Shown here one piece after another: positions 1 through 12,100 of a stretch of 53,693 nt of DNA. A model generated the notes under the pieces. It ran no database searches, had not been told where the DNA came from, and worked only from the letters and a program-made list of their open reading frames with translations. How positions within the stretch are numbered: the first letter of the stretch is position 1; every line of letters begins with the position of its first letter. A program made the position numbers and the translations under genes. The stretch lies in the NCBI RefSeq assembly GCF_001949145.1, contig NW_019091436.1, forward strand, positions 1,046,115-1,099,807, in the 5' to 3' direction. This DNA comes from Acanthaster planci. Lineage: Eukaryota > Echinodermata > Asteroidea > Valvatida > Acanthasteridae.

Positions 1-68
1 CTGAAGTCCCCCGAGAAAAAAAATCAATTTTTGTCACCTGTTGTGTTCTACCTCTATGTCGTCCGCAG

Positions 69-161
69 GTGGGATCTCCTAGAGTGATTCCAACCTCCCT
101 TACCCTTCATGCAATCAGCCAGCTCTGTCATGGTCTCCACACCTACATTTTTCCTCGGGAT
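69..161 (+). CDS. IL17RD-like, first visible exon
   Basis: AG at 67-68 and GT at 162-163 frame a 31-codon open segment, phase 0 at both ends, matching the next exon's phase. It would be the upstream part of the ectodomain. It contains one cysteine and no recognisable domain, so it is called mainly from splice signals and phase. Confidence 0.55.
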
Positions 162-3100
162 GTAACATAGCTCATCCTCAGTCCACTAGACTGTGTTTTG
201 TACTTACCACGTGGCACGTGCATGTCTTATTAATTGCCTTATTAAATTCAGCAATTTTTAAACTCTTCTCGTCCATTTTACACATGCCCCATACAGGGTT
301 TTGAGCAGGCTGTGGACTTTTGACCTGCATTTAACTCAAAAAGTGCCAGATTTATTTGTCCAACAGTCCCACGCCAAACCATGCAAAGAGATTCATTTTG
401 AGTAGAAATGGTTTTGGATACATTATTGCATGAACTCCTTCAGACCCGGTCCACAAGGTGCATTGCAGGACAAAATATTGGGCTTGACCCCCTCCCCACG
501 GTCCTTTTAGAATTAAAATCAAATTAACAAGATGTGAACGCCGATAGTAAATGTTGCAGGACTGCTGTTTACCCGAAAATCGAACCCAATATTAACTTGA
601 AATCTGTTTTCCAAGGTTGGAAAAAGTGAGTGGGGGCCTTGAATTTTTGGCTCCAATGTTGACAATTGATGAGAGAGTGTCTTGATAATATCTTCCGAAA
701 CCTGCCACAAATGTGAAATTGCATGAGAAACTGCAACTGTAATCATTTACATGACAGAAGATGGCAACTTTTGGGGAATAGAGGAAGTTACCACCATCAA
801 ACTTCACCACTGAGTTTTGAAAAAAATGAGATGTAGAACTGACACAGTTGTATGATTGATGCATAATTAGCAGGGTATTTCTGCTCTGTATGTACAGCTT
901 TAAATTAAATGATAAAATAATATTCCTATCAGTTTACATACCAGCTGAGAGAACAGAACATTTATTGCATAACTGCTACATACTCCTATAAAATGATCCC
1001 AAAGTACTTATAATACCATTGTTTCTGTTTCTGACATCTTTGTTAAAATGCTGGTGTATGACCTCACGGGGCCCCACTTTTATCATGCACTTGAACTTTA
1101 TTTGCTGGCAAAGATTTGGGCTTTGTTGCATGGTGTCCTAGCTTGGCAGCTGCCTTTATTGTGGGGTGCAGGGTTTTGCACCTCAAAATGTGAATGGATG
1201 ATATAGTACCAGTGGGAAGTGGGAGAGAGTTATGTTCTCATGGCAGATACATATATCTGTGGTTCGTAATGGCAGACTCCTTCCACTGCACACCTGTCAG
1301 AAAGTCACAGCTGCTATGCGGCCCATTTCTAATTATTTGGGCATGTGATTATCAAAAACTCCATGGACCGAATACTTGAGTACTAGGAAGTCCACAGTGG
1401 AGTTTTACACACGCCAGCTGCAACTGCGAGTGTTGCCGGTCATTAGTCGCTCACAAAGAACCCTCATTAATTTTAAATGTAACAAGTTGCCTCTTCAAAA
1501 TTGATGGTTTGTAAACTGTGAAGCTGAGGGGGAACCTAATGGAATCATTAGCCAAGCTTTGGAGGCTTATTTGCACAGTAGCATAGTGTGCCTTTGTTAA
1601 ATTCATTTTTGGTACATATTTCCCGACTTTCCAAATACTACTTGTCAGTAATATATATACCAGGGGTACATCGGCACACCGGTCTCAGAGCCTGGTATCT
1701 TGTAGCAAATATTGATATAGAGGTCAAGTGCAATAGACAAGACCCAGACTGAGAACACTTTTTTGACATGTCAACCTTTTCAAGCTAGCTGTCTGTCTGT
1801 CTGTCTCTCTATCTATCTATCTCAGGCCAGCCTGCGAGTACAGCTTAATTGTTTCTGTACTAATCTGCTGGCAGGAACTGATCATTGCATAATGGCTCAG
1901 CAATCGTTTTTCTTCTTTGTAGATGATATTGTCTTTTTATACCTGCATGTGCAAGCAATCATGCGTAACTGTTTTTTTTCCCCTCACAGGTACAGTTGTT
2001 CCATGATTGCTGGCGCGGTCAAAAACCTGGGATGGAATATGAATATGCCTTACGAACTCTTCCAGTGTTGGACACATCTGCATCTGATCCGGACGGAGAT
2101 ACTGCAGTGACATTTCAGTATAGGACACCTTGTGAGCACTGAGTATACTAAGGGTGGTACACGGACTCAATTTCAGGGTTTTTTGAGGGAAAAGTCACGG
2201 AAGTATATCCTACATATTTAGAAGAGATTACAGTTAATCTCTCAAGGTGCATTTACATTGTTATCTTATGGATAGTGTTAAATTACTAATTTATGTCTTT
2301 TATGATTTCATTATTGGGCAAGCCTGCCATTTTGTACACACAATGTCCAATACATAACGGAAGTTCCATCCTCAAAGATATTTGTGCATGGGTTCCAGGT
2401 TTTTTGTCATTGCATTGTGGTCAACTGGATGGAGAATACCCTCAAGAATTTCCAAGTTACTAGTCAGTGTAATGATTGTGTGATCAAACAAAACATTGCA
2501 TTGTGTATGGGACAAAAGGGAGACCTTATCGTGAGCTTGCACTATTTATAATTTTTTTGATGTTTTTTTTTTATGTAGAACACACTCTTCAGGGGACATA
2601 GTTCAGTTTGTCTTTGGGGTCAGGGAGATAAATCATTTAACAGTTAATACACGTGTTTCAAACTGTTCTTTATCTGTTGTCGTTCTAGCGTGCTTCGCAG
2701 TTCCTGATGATTACTTGTGTAAAGACCGCATTACCGGACAACGACCCCCTCAAATCGGTAAGAACATCATACCAATCTTAAATACTGCAGGTCCAACAGG
2801 TGTCCTCGTCAGAGGCACACATCCTCAATCCACACATCCTCAAATAAGCCCTTACAAAGAAAGTTCAATTGAGAGAGCAAATTGAGACCAATTGGCTTTG
2901 AAGCATCATGGTGCAATTGTAGCAATCCAACATCATTCTCATTTCGTAGACTGAGACTCAAGATACATTTCCATCGTTTAAATACTGGTTTAGGAAAATG
3001 AATAGGCCTGTGTGCTAGTGACTTCACACATTGTTTTTTGAACGTGTACATTTCCTATGGAGTTTTCCTGGATTGATTAGCGTTTGTTTAGTCAAGCAGT

Positions 3101-6100
3101 AAAACTGCATTTTATGTTTCGGTCATTAGAATAGGTGCAATCACTCCTTAGTCAAGGAAAATTATGAACTCATGGCGACCGTCCGAGTAAAATAAAAAGA
3201 TTAATACCCCAATAGGGCAAGCTGCCGTCTCCTGCATTCCTATCAAGTAGATCATAAACCTATATTGCCTTGGCTGAGTAAAAAAAAATAACTGTGAAGT
3301 TCTGGCATGAAGAAGGATCTGGGGTCAGACTTTTAAAAAGGAGAGTCACCTCATGTGAACATAGCGTGACCTCAACAGTACAGAGGTCTACTGAATGGTG
3401 GTCTGGCTTTGCATGTGGTTTGGAAACGAGGTAAAAAGGAATTGAATGCACATTGTTTAGACACTAAAACTTAGCTGTTGATGATTTTCAAAGTACTTAA
3501 AAGTCTGCTTTCAAAGAGGCAATTTTGAGTTTTAGTAAGGGTCTATATTGCATGATGTGGCGTCAGCACTTCGAAAAAGATTTTCCACAGTTTAAACTTT
3601 AGAATGCCAACTGTTGGACTCAATAAAGACTTTCTGGAGGTGAAGTTCTGGCGACAAGTGCTATATGAGCAATTAGTGTTGGCCAAAACAGCCTGTATTA
3701 TTATTGGCTGGTTCTTTCTTCCTGACAGCATTATGTTCCTATTGGAGACCACAATACTTCACAGTGACAGCCAACTACAATGACCTCTCAGTTGCCATGG
3801 AGCTCGGCCCAGCAGAGTGTGGCTTTGATTCCTTCAGGCTGGCTGCGGCAAGTCGTGGTGCTACATCCGGTGTCAACCTGTGGGCCGATGGTTTTATCCA
3901 AGTTACCATGGTAAGTAATTTAAGCTGGTGCCTACAGATAGATTCTCAGTTTCCTCATCTGGGTCATGTCTAAAAACTTGAACTGCTCAGAATATTCCAA
4001 CAGAAATACTGCTTTTTCGAATTCTTATTGTTACTCATTTGTGGTAGCAGAGCCAAGTATTTCTCAAAAGCAACCTAGACACTTAAGCTCGCGAGCTTGA
4101 AGAAACGTGTAGAGAGGAGACAATGAGAAGCAGTTGCAGTTTTAGAGGTGAGAAGAAAACCCCAGAGGAATATTTTGGGTAAAGCTTACAGAATCAGGTA
4201 GGGACTGAAAACTCAACCCACATGTGGATTGAGTTGGGAATTGAACCCAGACTACAAGAGTTGAAAGCCAAGGAGAGAACCTGACTCTCTTCCCCAAAAG
4301 ATGTGCTGCAGTCCGGGAACAACCAAAATATGCAGATTCATTCAAACTGGGTGTATATTTTGAATGCACTGGATTTTACAAATTCCAGGTTCAAAGTTTG
4401 AAAGACACACAGATATTTTGGTTAGTTTGGGGATGTTCAGCATAAAGTCGAGACCCCTTTACACCATAACAAGAGATGCAAGGCCCTCAGCCTGAATTCA
4501 GGTCAGACGCTATTCAAATTTAATAAACTGCAACAGAAGCATTTGTTTGTCGCTATTTGTCACCCTGTAACTTTTATCTGGTCTTGTATCAAGTCTTCTT
4601 GATTACAACACTGCACCGTGGTATGATCGATCCTTATAATTGGAGGCTGAGGTATATTGAACAAGGTTTGTTTGAGAACACCATGGTGCTTAGCAACTGC
4701 AATCTGTCTGGACCCTTTAGCATTTCATGACAAAGTTAACAAGGAAATGTACAAAGGAATTGGATTTGAATGCTTAACCACTTGCATGCCGCCGGTGTTT
4801 CCGGTACCGGACATGTATTCTTTATATGTGTGGCTGGGGTCTCCAAAATTGGATAAAGGGAACTGGGCCTTGTAACAAAAGACTGCACTCGTAACAAAAG
4901 ACCAGGCTGCTGGGAATTACCAACATTTTTGCACTCTGGATAGTGGAGATAATCCAGCCTTGTTTTGAAACAGTATACCATGGTTTGGGGGATTTAGCGT
5001 GAGCGAATTAGCACCGGCGGACAAAAGCTCTCCACCACCGCAGCAATGAGCCACACAGTACCATTACATACTAATCTGGCCCCAATTGAAAAGAGGTCAG
5101 CAGCACATTGAGCCAGGTTCGTGAACAAAAGAATATTACATAACACCGCAAATCTGGGCTCTTTTTACAAGGCAGCAGGCCTGGCTGAAATACTCCAGTG
5201 TCAATAGATGTCGTCTGTCAGATTGGAGTAGAAACCAGACAGTCCTTTGTGTGGGTGTGAGTGTCCAGTAAATAAAGATAGGAATTTTGAAAACAGAAAA
5301 AAATGATAACTATCCCACCTCAGCATCATCAACATTGATAACTGCCACCGGCGTGAAGTGGTTAAAAAGCCTCAGTGAGGGTAGGTAAGGATGTATGTAC
5401 AGGTTGGGATTATGTGCGATTGTAATTTGAATGTATGAATGTTTTACATATCCGCCGGCCAGGTCTAAACTTAATTGGTTTTGCTGTTGAATATGACATA
5501 CATGTACTATGTAGTTCTTATAAAAATTGCCAATTTGGTCATGGACTTTGTGAGAGAAAAAAAATCACAAGGTTACTGGAATGGGACGTATGCCTTAAAC
5601 TCTCAGCTTGTCTGCAGTACGCACACCTTAAAGGTCTTGGATCTGCAGTACACNNNNNNNNNNNNNNNNNNNNNNNNNNNNNNNNNNNNNNNNNNNNNNN
5701 NNNNNNNNNNNNNNNNNNNNNNNNNNNNNNNNNNNNNNNNNNNNNNNNNNNNNNNNNNNNNNNNNNNNNNNNNNNNNNNNNNNNNNNNNNNNNNNNNNNN
5801 NNNNNNNNNNNNNNNNNNNNNNNNNNNNNNNNNNNNNNNNNNNNNNNNNNNNNNNNNNNNNNNNNNNNNNNNNNNNNNNNNNNNNNNNNNNNNNNNNNNN
5901 NNNNNNNNNNNNNNNNNNNNNNNNNNNNNNNNNNNNNNNNNNNNNNNNNNNNNNNNNNNNNNNNNNNNNNNNNNNNNNNNNNNNNNNNNACACCTTAAGG
6001 TCTCAACAGGTGGCTACTTGATCTGTAGAGTGTATTGTGACTGAGGAGACGAATGCAGCAGTCTGTGTAGGGTTGTATAAATCAAGGTTTCTCCTTCCTT

Positions 6101-9100
6101 GCAGGCTAATGTGTCCCACTTTGAGACCTTTGCCTATGGAAGGAACATCACCTACATCAAGGTTGACCTGAAGGGTGTCAGTGTTGGCCAGCGAGTGGTT
6201 GTGGTACGGTATACATGCAGGATGTGTTCATCAATGAGAACACGTTGAGAGGCAGAGATGACACTTGAAAGCCACCATGTGTCCAATGAACATTTCACGT
6301 TTCCACAGAAGACAGAATGCAGACGGCAGACACAATGTTTGCTTGTCCTCGGTGGTCAGTGTGATGTCCCCAGTGGTTATCAACATAGCAAAAACTAAAA
6401 TTAGTGATTTGCTTTAGCCCCCCCCCAAAAAAAGGGGTTTTGTTTTGCCCCTGGACAGAGTCCAATTTGACATATGGGATCCAGAAAGCACATGCATCAT
6501 TAATTGAATTGTGGAAATGCACTTGCAGTGGTTTTTTGGAGGTCTTTCTTTAGTTGTCAGCCATCAACCAGGATGGCCTAAGCATCCATGGAGATCTATG
6601 GATGACACAGAGCAAAGCATAAAGCCTTTTTATTTTTGCACGGATACACGTTTGACAAATTGAAGACATTTCGCAAGTAATTCAGCTATCTTGGTAAACT
6701 TCCAAGAAAAGGCTAGCAGTATTAAACTGGCAAGATTTATGGCCGTAAACACTTTCTTCTGATAGGTCGCCGCCTGGCCAACTCAAAATACCTGTTTTGG
6801 AAGCAATGGAATTTCGAAGCCTTGCAGTGTCACCCTGTCAGCTGTTTTGAACATAATTGGTAAGCTGGTGATTTATTAACAGAATGAAGACAGTAAATTC
6901 ACCTTTGTTGAACTTGGACCATATTTTAGTCACTCAGGGGTGAGGGGCAGGTCTAGACGACAGCCTGTGTCTCAGAGAGTTAGGTTACCGTAGATTAATC
7001 TGTAATATATTTCATCATTTTTAACCTAGAAAATCCCTGTCTTAGTGGGCCCTGCAGTTCAATAGAAGTTTGCGAGCCAAGTGGACACAGATTTAGCTGT
7101 CACTGCAAACCAGGCTACATGAGGGAAGACTCAATCTGTGTCAGTAAGTGACATTTTAATTATCCTTGCCACGCCTTCTTTTTTTTCCCCACTTCAGCAA
7201 AACATCAGCATTTGAGGCAGGGAAGGGGATTTAAATTTGTTTCTGTCAAACTGAAAAGCCATCAAATAAACCCTCCCTCCCCCAAGGAACGTACAACTAC
7301 CATTTGTAAAGTATTTGCATTTTCAATTTATAAAACAAAATCTTGCAACCTTTTCACCTGGGGTCAACTCCCCTCCCCCACTAGACACCGCGCCTCAAAC
7401 AGACCTAAAACATAACAACATCACACTTGTTTACATACATGTGTACATTCCTATGGGATTTCTGATGGATCGTGCCACACCTCGCTGTCATAAGAAAGTG
7501 CACATGTAAACAAAGCATGATGCCATTATGTTGCAGGTCTATTTTTATGAGGTGTTTTCAACAGACTGTCCAAAACCGAGCCTCAAACATCAGCAGTATG
7601 AAGCTCAAGGTGGCAAGTTTAAAGTCTGATCCAATTAGTAGCTACAGGTGTAACTGATCAGGTCCGTCATTAATTAGCATTGTTGAACGGAGGAGGTTTT
7701 CAATGTCACATTCCACATCAGCCATGCTTTTCTGTATGGTTTACACATCTCAGGAAGTTGTTCTTTTAATGGAAAAAAACATTAATTGGCCATAGCTAGG
7801 CAAAGTCCAGTCACAACATTAACATTTCAAAACAGTGCTTGTAGCAACCAGTGAACGATACTGGTACGTAAGGTAGTATATTACGAACAGGACTATAAAA
7901 ATGAGAATTCTTTCAACCTATCAAAGTGTTGATATTTCTATGTTGAATGGGTGTGATTGTTTCAGGAAACCCATGTGAGGTGTCGAATGACACACATGTA
8001 GCCTCCAATCCATGCCGTTTAGGGAGCTGCGCTGTCAGCAATGACAAGAGAAGCTACTCCTGTAGTTGCCCCGATGGATGGGTGTTTGTGAACGGAACTT
8101 GCCAAGGTTAGTAGTTAGGATTGCTGTAAAGTTGCCATGGGCCAAATTTGGTTAACCTGCCTATGGCAAAATTGCTTAAACCAGTAAGGTAAAACCATGT
8201 GTATGTCACGTGGCATCTTGGCTGGCTGACTCACTCACTGCAGTGTTACATTAAAACCAAAACCGTCATAAGACCAACAGGACCTCTGATCTGAATTCAA
8301 GTCACAAGCTATTCACATCAACTACAACAAAAGCATCCCTTTGTCGTTGCCCATCACTTGCGTCTGGTCACGTCTGCTTTTGATTAAAATGGTGTCTTTT
8401 CCACATGTTCCACACACATCTATGCTTAGTGTCTCTACAAAATTGGCCTATGGTGTAAATTTGCAATAACTGCACTCTCAGTTCCTGGACATGGTTTTAA
8501 TTTATGCAAAAAACATTTGTTTAATTAGCCCACGATTTCTCTGAAGTAGCAGTGAATCTTGTAAACAGGTGTCTGGGGCACTAAAAAGCACTCTGTGACA
8601 AGAAAAACAGAGTAGAGACTTCTAAAGCCAAGTAGGCCCAGGAGGAATTTAAACAAATACATCGCAGAGGTAAAAAAAAGGGGAGATGTATAATCACACT
8701 TGGTATTTATGTTAGGGAGTGCACAAGATCTGAAATCAAGATCTGCAACAATGAAAATTGCCTCATATCTGCAAAAACAGTTTTTGTTTTCTTTTCACGG
8801 TAGTAATTCAGTTCAGCAGCAGCAAATAAGAACTGAATTTTGTTTTTCATTATTTTATGCGAATAAATTATGTCGCAATTTTTGCTGGTCCATAGAGAGA
8901 CTTTTCACAGTACAAAGCATTCCATATTTATATATTTCCACGAGTGCAGAAATTCCTAATGACTTGCATGAACTTGAAGGCCCTGATGAAACCACACACA
9001 TTTTGCCAGTGGATGCCTGCATTCCAAACCCCTGTGGTAATGGAATATGCCATCATCAAATCCACCCCCTTGGTCAAGTGGACTATTCCTGCGATTGCCA

Positions 9101-12100
9101 ACCGGGATATATAAAGCGTGGGAACACGTGCAAAGGTTGACCAAGCATTTTTTTGTAGCATGATTACATGTACATGTAGTGCATATTGCTGTCACTGGTC
9201 CATTTTAGGCAACATACTAACCAGCATGCCATATCTAGAGATTGTAGAGATTTTGATTGAGAAAAATGTTATATACCTATACAAGAAAATATACAAGAAA
9301 ATATTATATACCTATACAAGAAAAGAATGAATCTGAAGTTGGATCTGCTTGGCCTACATACCTTGTAAAGGTAATAACGGTAATTCCAGCCCAAGAGTAG
9401 TAATTAACAAAACAAAGGCAGATTCCCTGAAAAAATGAAAGGAGGGTTAGCCAAAATGTGTGAGTTTTTATTTATTCATTAATTTTTTCCCAAAGATTTT
9501 CTGGGGAATGGACATACAGCTTTTAACATTGCATGACACAGGAGAGGTAGATATTTCAATTGAAAAGTAAACCCTATAGCAAGGGGCTGGCTGAACTTGG
9601 GTCAAAGGGCTTGGATTTGCTGTTCATGAGCAAGTTTAGTGCTGTCAATGTCTGTCCAGCACATTCCAGATGGCAAACATTCAAAAAGCTTAGCCAAACA
9701 CCAAGTGCAGCGGTGGAGTCATGTGACCCAAGCCTCAAGTCTCTCTTTTGAGACATTGAACTAAAATTTGAACACTTTTTAAAAACAAAACCACCCCTCC
9801 CTCTGCAGACGGCAGAAGTCCCATGACATATTTAATTCTTTAACCCAACTCATCAGCCACACCTTACAAAATGCATCAGCATGTGAAAACGTTGCATGGA
9901 AGGTTGTAAACACGTTGCATGGAAGGTTGTAAAACCGTTGCATGGAAGGTTGTAAAACCGTTGCATGGAAGGTTGTGAAAACATTGCATGGAAGGTTGTA
10001 AACACGTTGCATGGAAAGTTGTGAACACATTGAATGGAAGGTTGCTGGTCTGTAACAGGAGGCAAGAGGTTGAAATACTGAATGCAGAGACACACATAAC
10101 ACATAGACAGGAATTTACAATTAAATTAAAAATGGTGTTTTGTTGTTATTGGTTACTTGGTTGGTCTATGGATTACAAACATCCTGCTGTGCAAGGTTGA
10201 TGGACATAATGGTTATGTTTCAAAACTTGGACATAGTGTGGAAAGGCAGAAAAGAGTTGTCTTAATTTGGTGTCAAAATGATTGCACGATATCAACGTTA
10301 AGACGAGGGGGGGTCTTGTGGCACTAAACTGTGTTGCAGTGACAATGAGGCAGCTGTACGGAGCAGGAAGGATGGTCTCTTGTAAGAAACTATTCCAGAA
10401 AGTTTTGCTCCAAAACACTTTGGGAATCTGCCTCAATGAACATATATCTTCTCTGTTCTAGCTGACTCCTGCAAAACAAATCCCTGTGGGAGACACAGTT
10501 CTTGCAAACACTCTGATCAATCACTAAGGAGAACTGAAGGCAGCGTAAACGCTGTTCCTTTCACCTGTAACTGCAACTTTGGTTACCATTACGATGACAT
10601 GCACCATTCTTGTGAAGGTAACGCCAAGATCAACAGCAAGGCAGATATGCAACTAAAATGAAGGTTGCTGGATTGTGGGTTGAAAGACCAAGGACAAGGA
10701 AGCACATTTTGCTGGACAAACTAAATCCATACACAACTACTAAATCAATGTAATCTCTTCTACATATTTACTCAGGGACAGGTGCAACTGTTACTTTACA
10801 ACTCACCCTCTACTGACAACAAACCAGCAGATTCTTGAGCAGGTGCTAGGCTCACAGATACTGCATGTTTTAGTTACCAGACGTTATCGAACTGTTCATC
10901 TCATGCTTTTCAGTGAAGGGGCTGTCTTTGACATCAAAATCAATTGCAGGTCTTTTTATTCTGTTGCTGACAATTGCAAAGTTCAATTTTGTCCCAATAC
11001 ACTAGTGTTCACTGTATTGGATTCCACAACAATCACATACAACCATAAACAAAGTGTTCCAAAATGTTATCTTAACTGGCTTCTCGTGTGAAATTTCCTC
11101 ATTCGTTGGTCTGCTGGTCGCTGAATTGTCTCTGAAGTCTGGGTAGTTCATATTTTACTAACACCGAAATAAAATATCAACCCAGTGCCGCTTGCCAAGA
11201 AATGATGCCATAAAAGAAGAGTGTTTCAAAATCAAAATGTCTGATTTTGATAGTGACTTTGATACGGCAAGTCTTCACCACAGTGATGCATGCGCATGTG
11301 ACTCTCATCATATGACCTTTATGTTTTTACTTCATGTTTCCTTATCCAGTGTCAGTTGGGACTCTGGTTGCCGTGATTCTGACCAGCTTCTTCTCTGCCT
11401 TCCTCTTGCTCTTCCTGCTGTTGGCCTGGAGACGACGGAAGAGCTCTCGGACCTTATTTCACAGAGCCGTGCCGTGCATGGGTATTGGTTGGTAGACTTA
11501 TTACCAGCACCTTATTCACACAAGAGTTCTGTGACGAGTAACGCGAGGCACAGACTTACTGTCCCATGAGTCATATTTGAATATGCAGGCCCAAAAGCCA
11601 TTGTACGCCTTGCAATCAGGGGTAGCAGTATTGGATAATATGGTACACCATGGCCCTTCCGTCAGAGGCACGCAAGAAATCAATATTAAGTAGTCTGTCC
11701 ACTTGTTTGCAGGTGAGAATAACAGTGACCTTATTGTTGATGGGTCTTCGGTTCCGTCACGAACGCCAAGCCTACACAGAATGTCTACGCTAAGTGGTTT
11801 CCGTCAAGGTTAGTGCACTGACCTGTGAATCTACTGTAATGAGACAATCCAAATTCATGTCAGTCGGTGGTTAATTTTGACCTGACTGGGATAAAAAACA
11901 TTTTTTTTACAGAACTTACAAAGAAAACGTGGCGGGTGGTCTATACAGTGAACGAACTGTTACTGATCCAACTGTGCCGCAGGTGTCATCTCCAATTTAT
12001 TTAAACATAATGGTCGGGAACAGAGTGAATTGGGCGTTCACATCCCAACTAGTTATGATGGAAAACCTGATGGTACTGTATATATGAGAAACTTACTGGC

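Noticed and set aside
1194-1379. Short ORF considered as an upstream receptor exon
   Set aside because: The exons at 69-161 and 1990-2131 already join in phase, and the ORF lacks usable splice sites.
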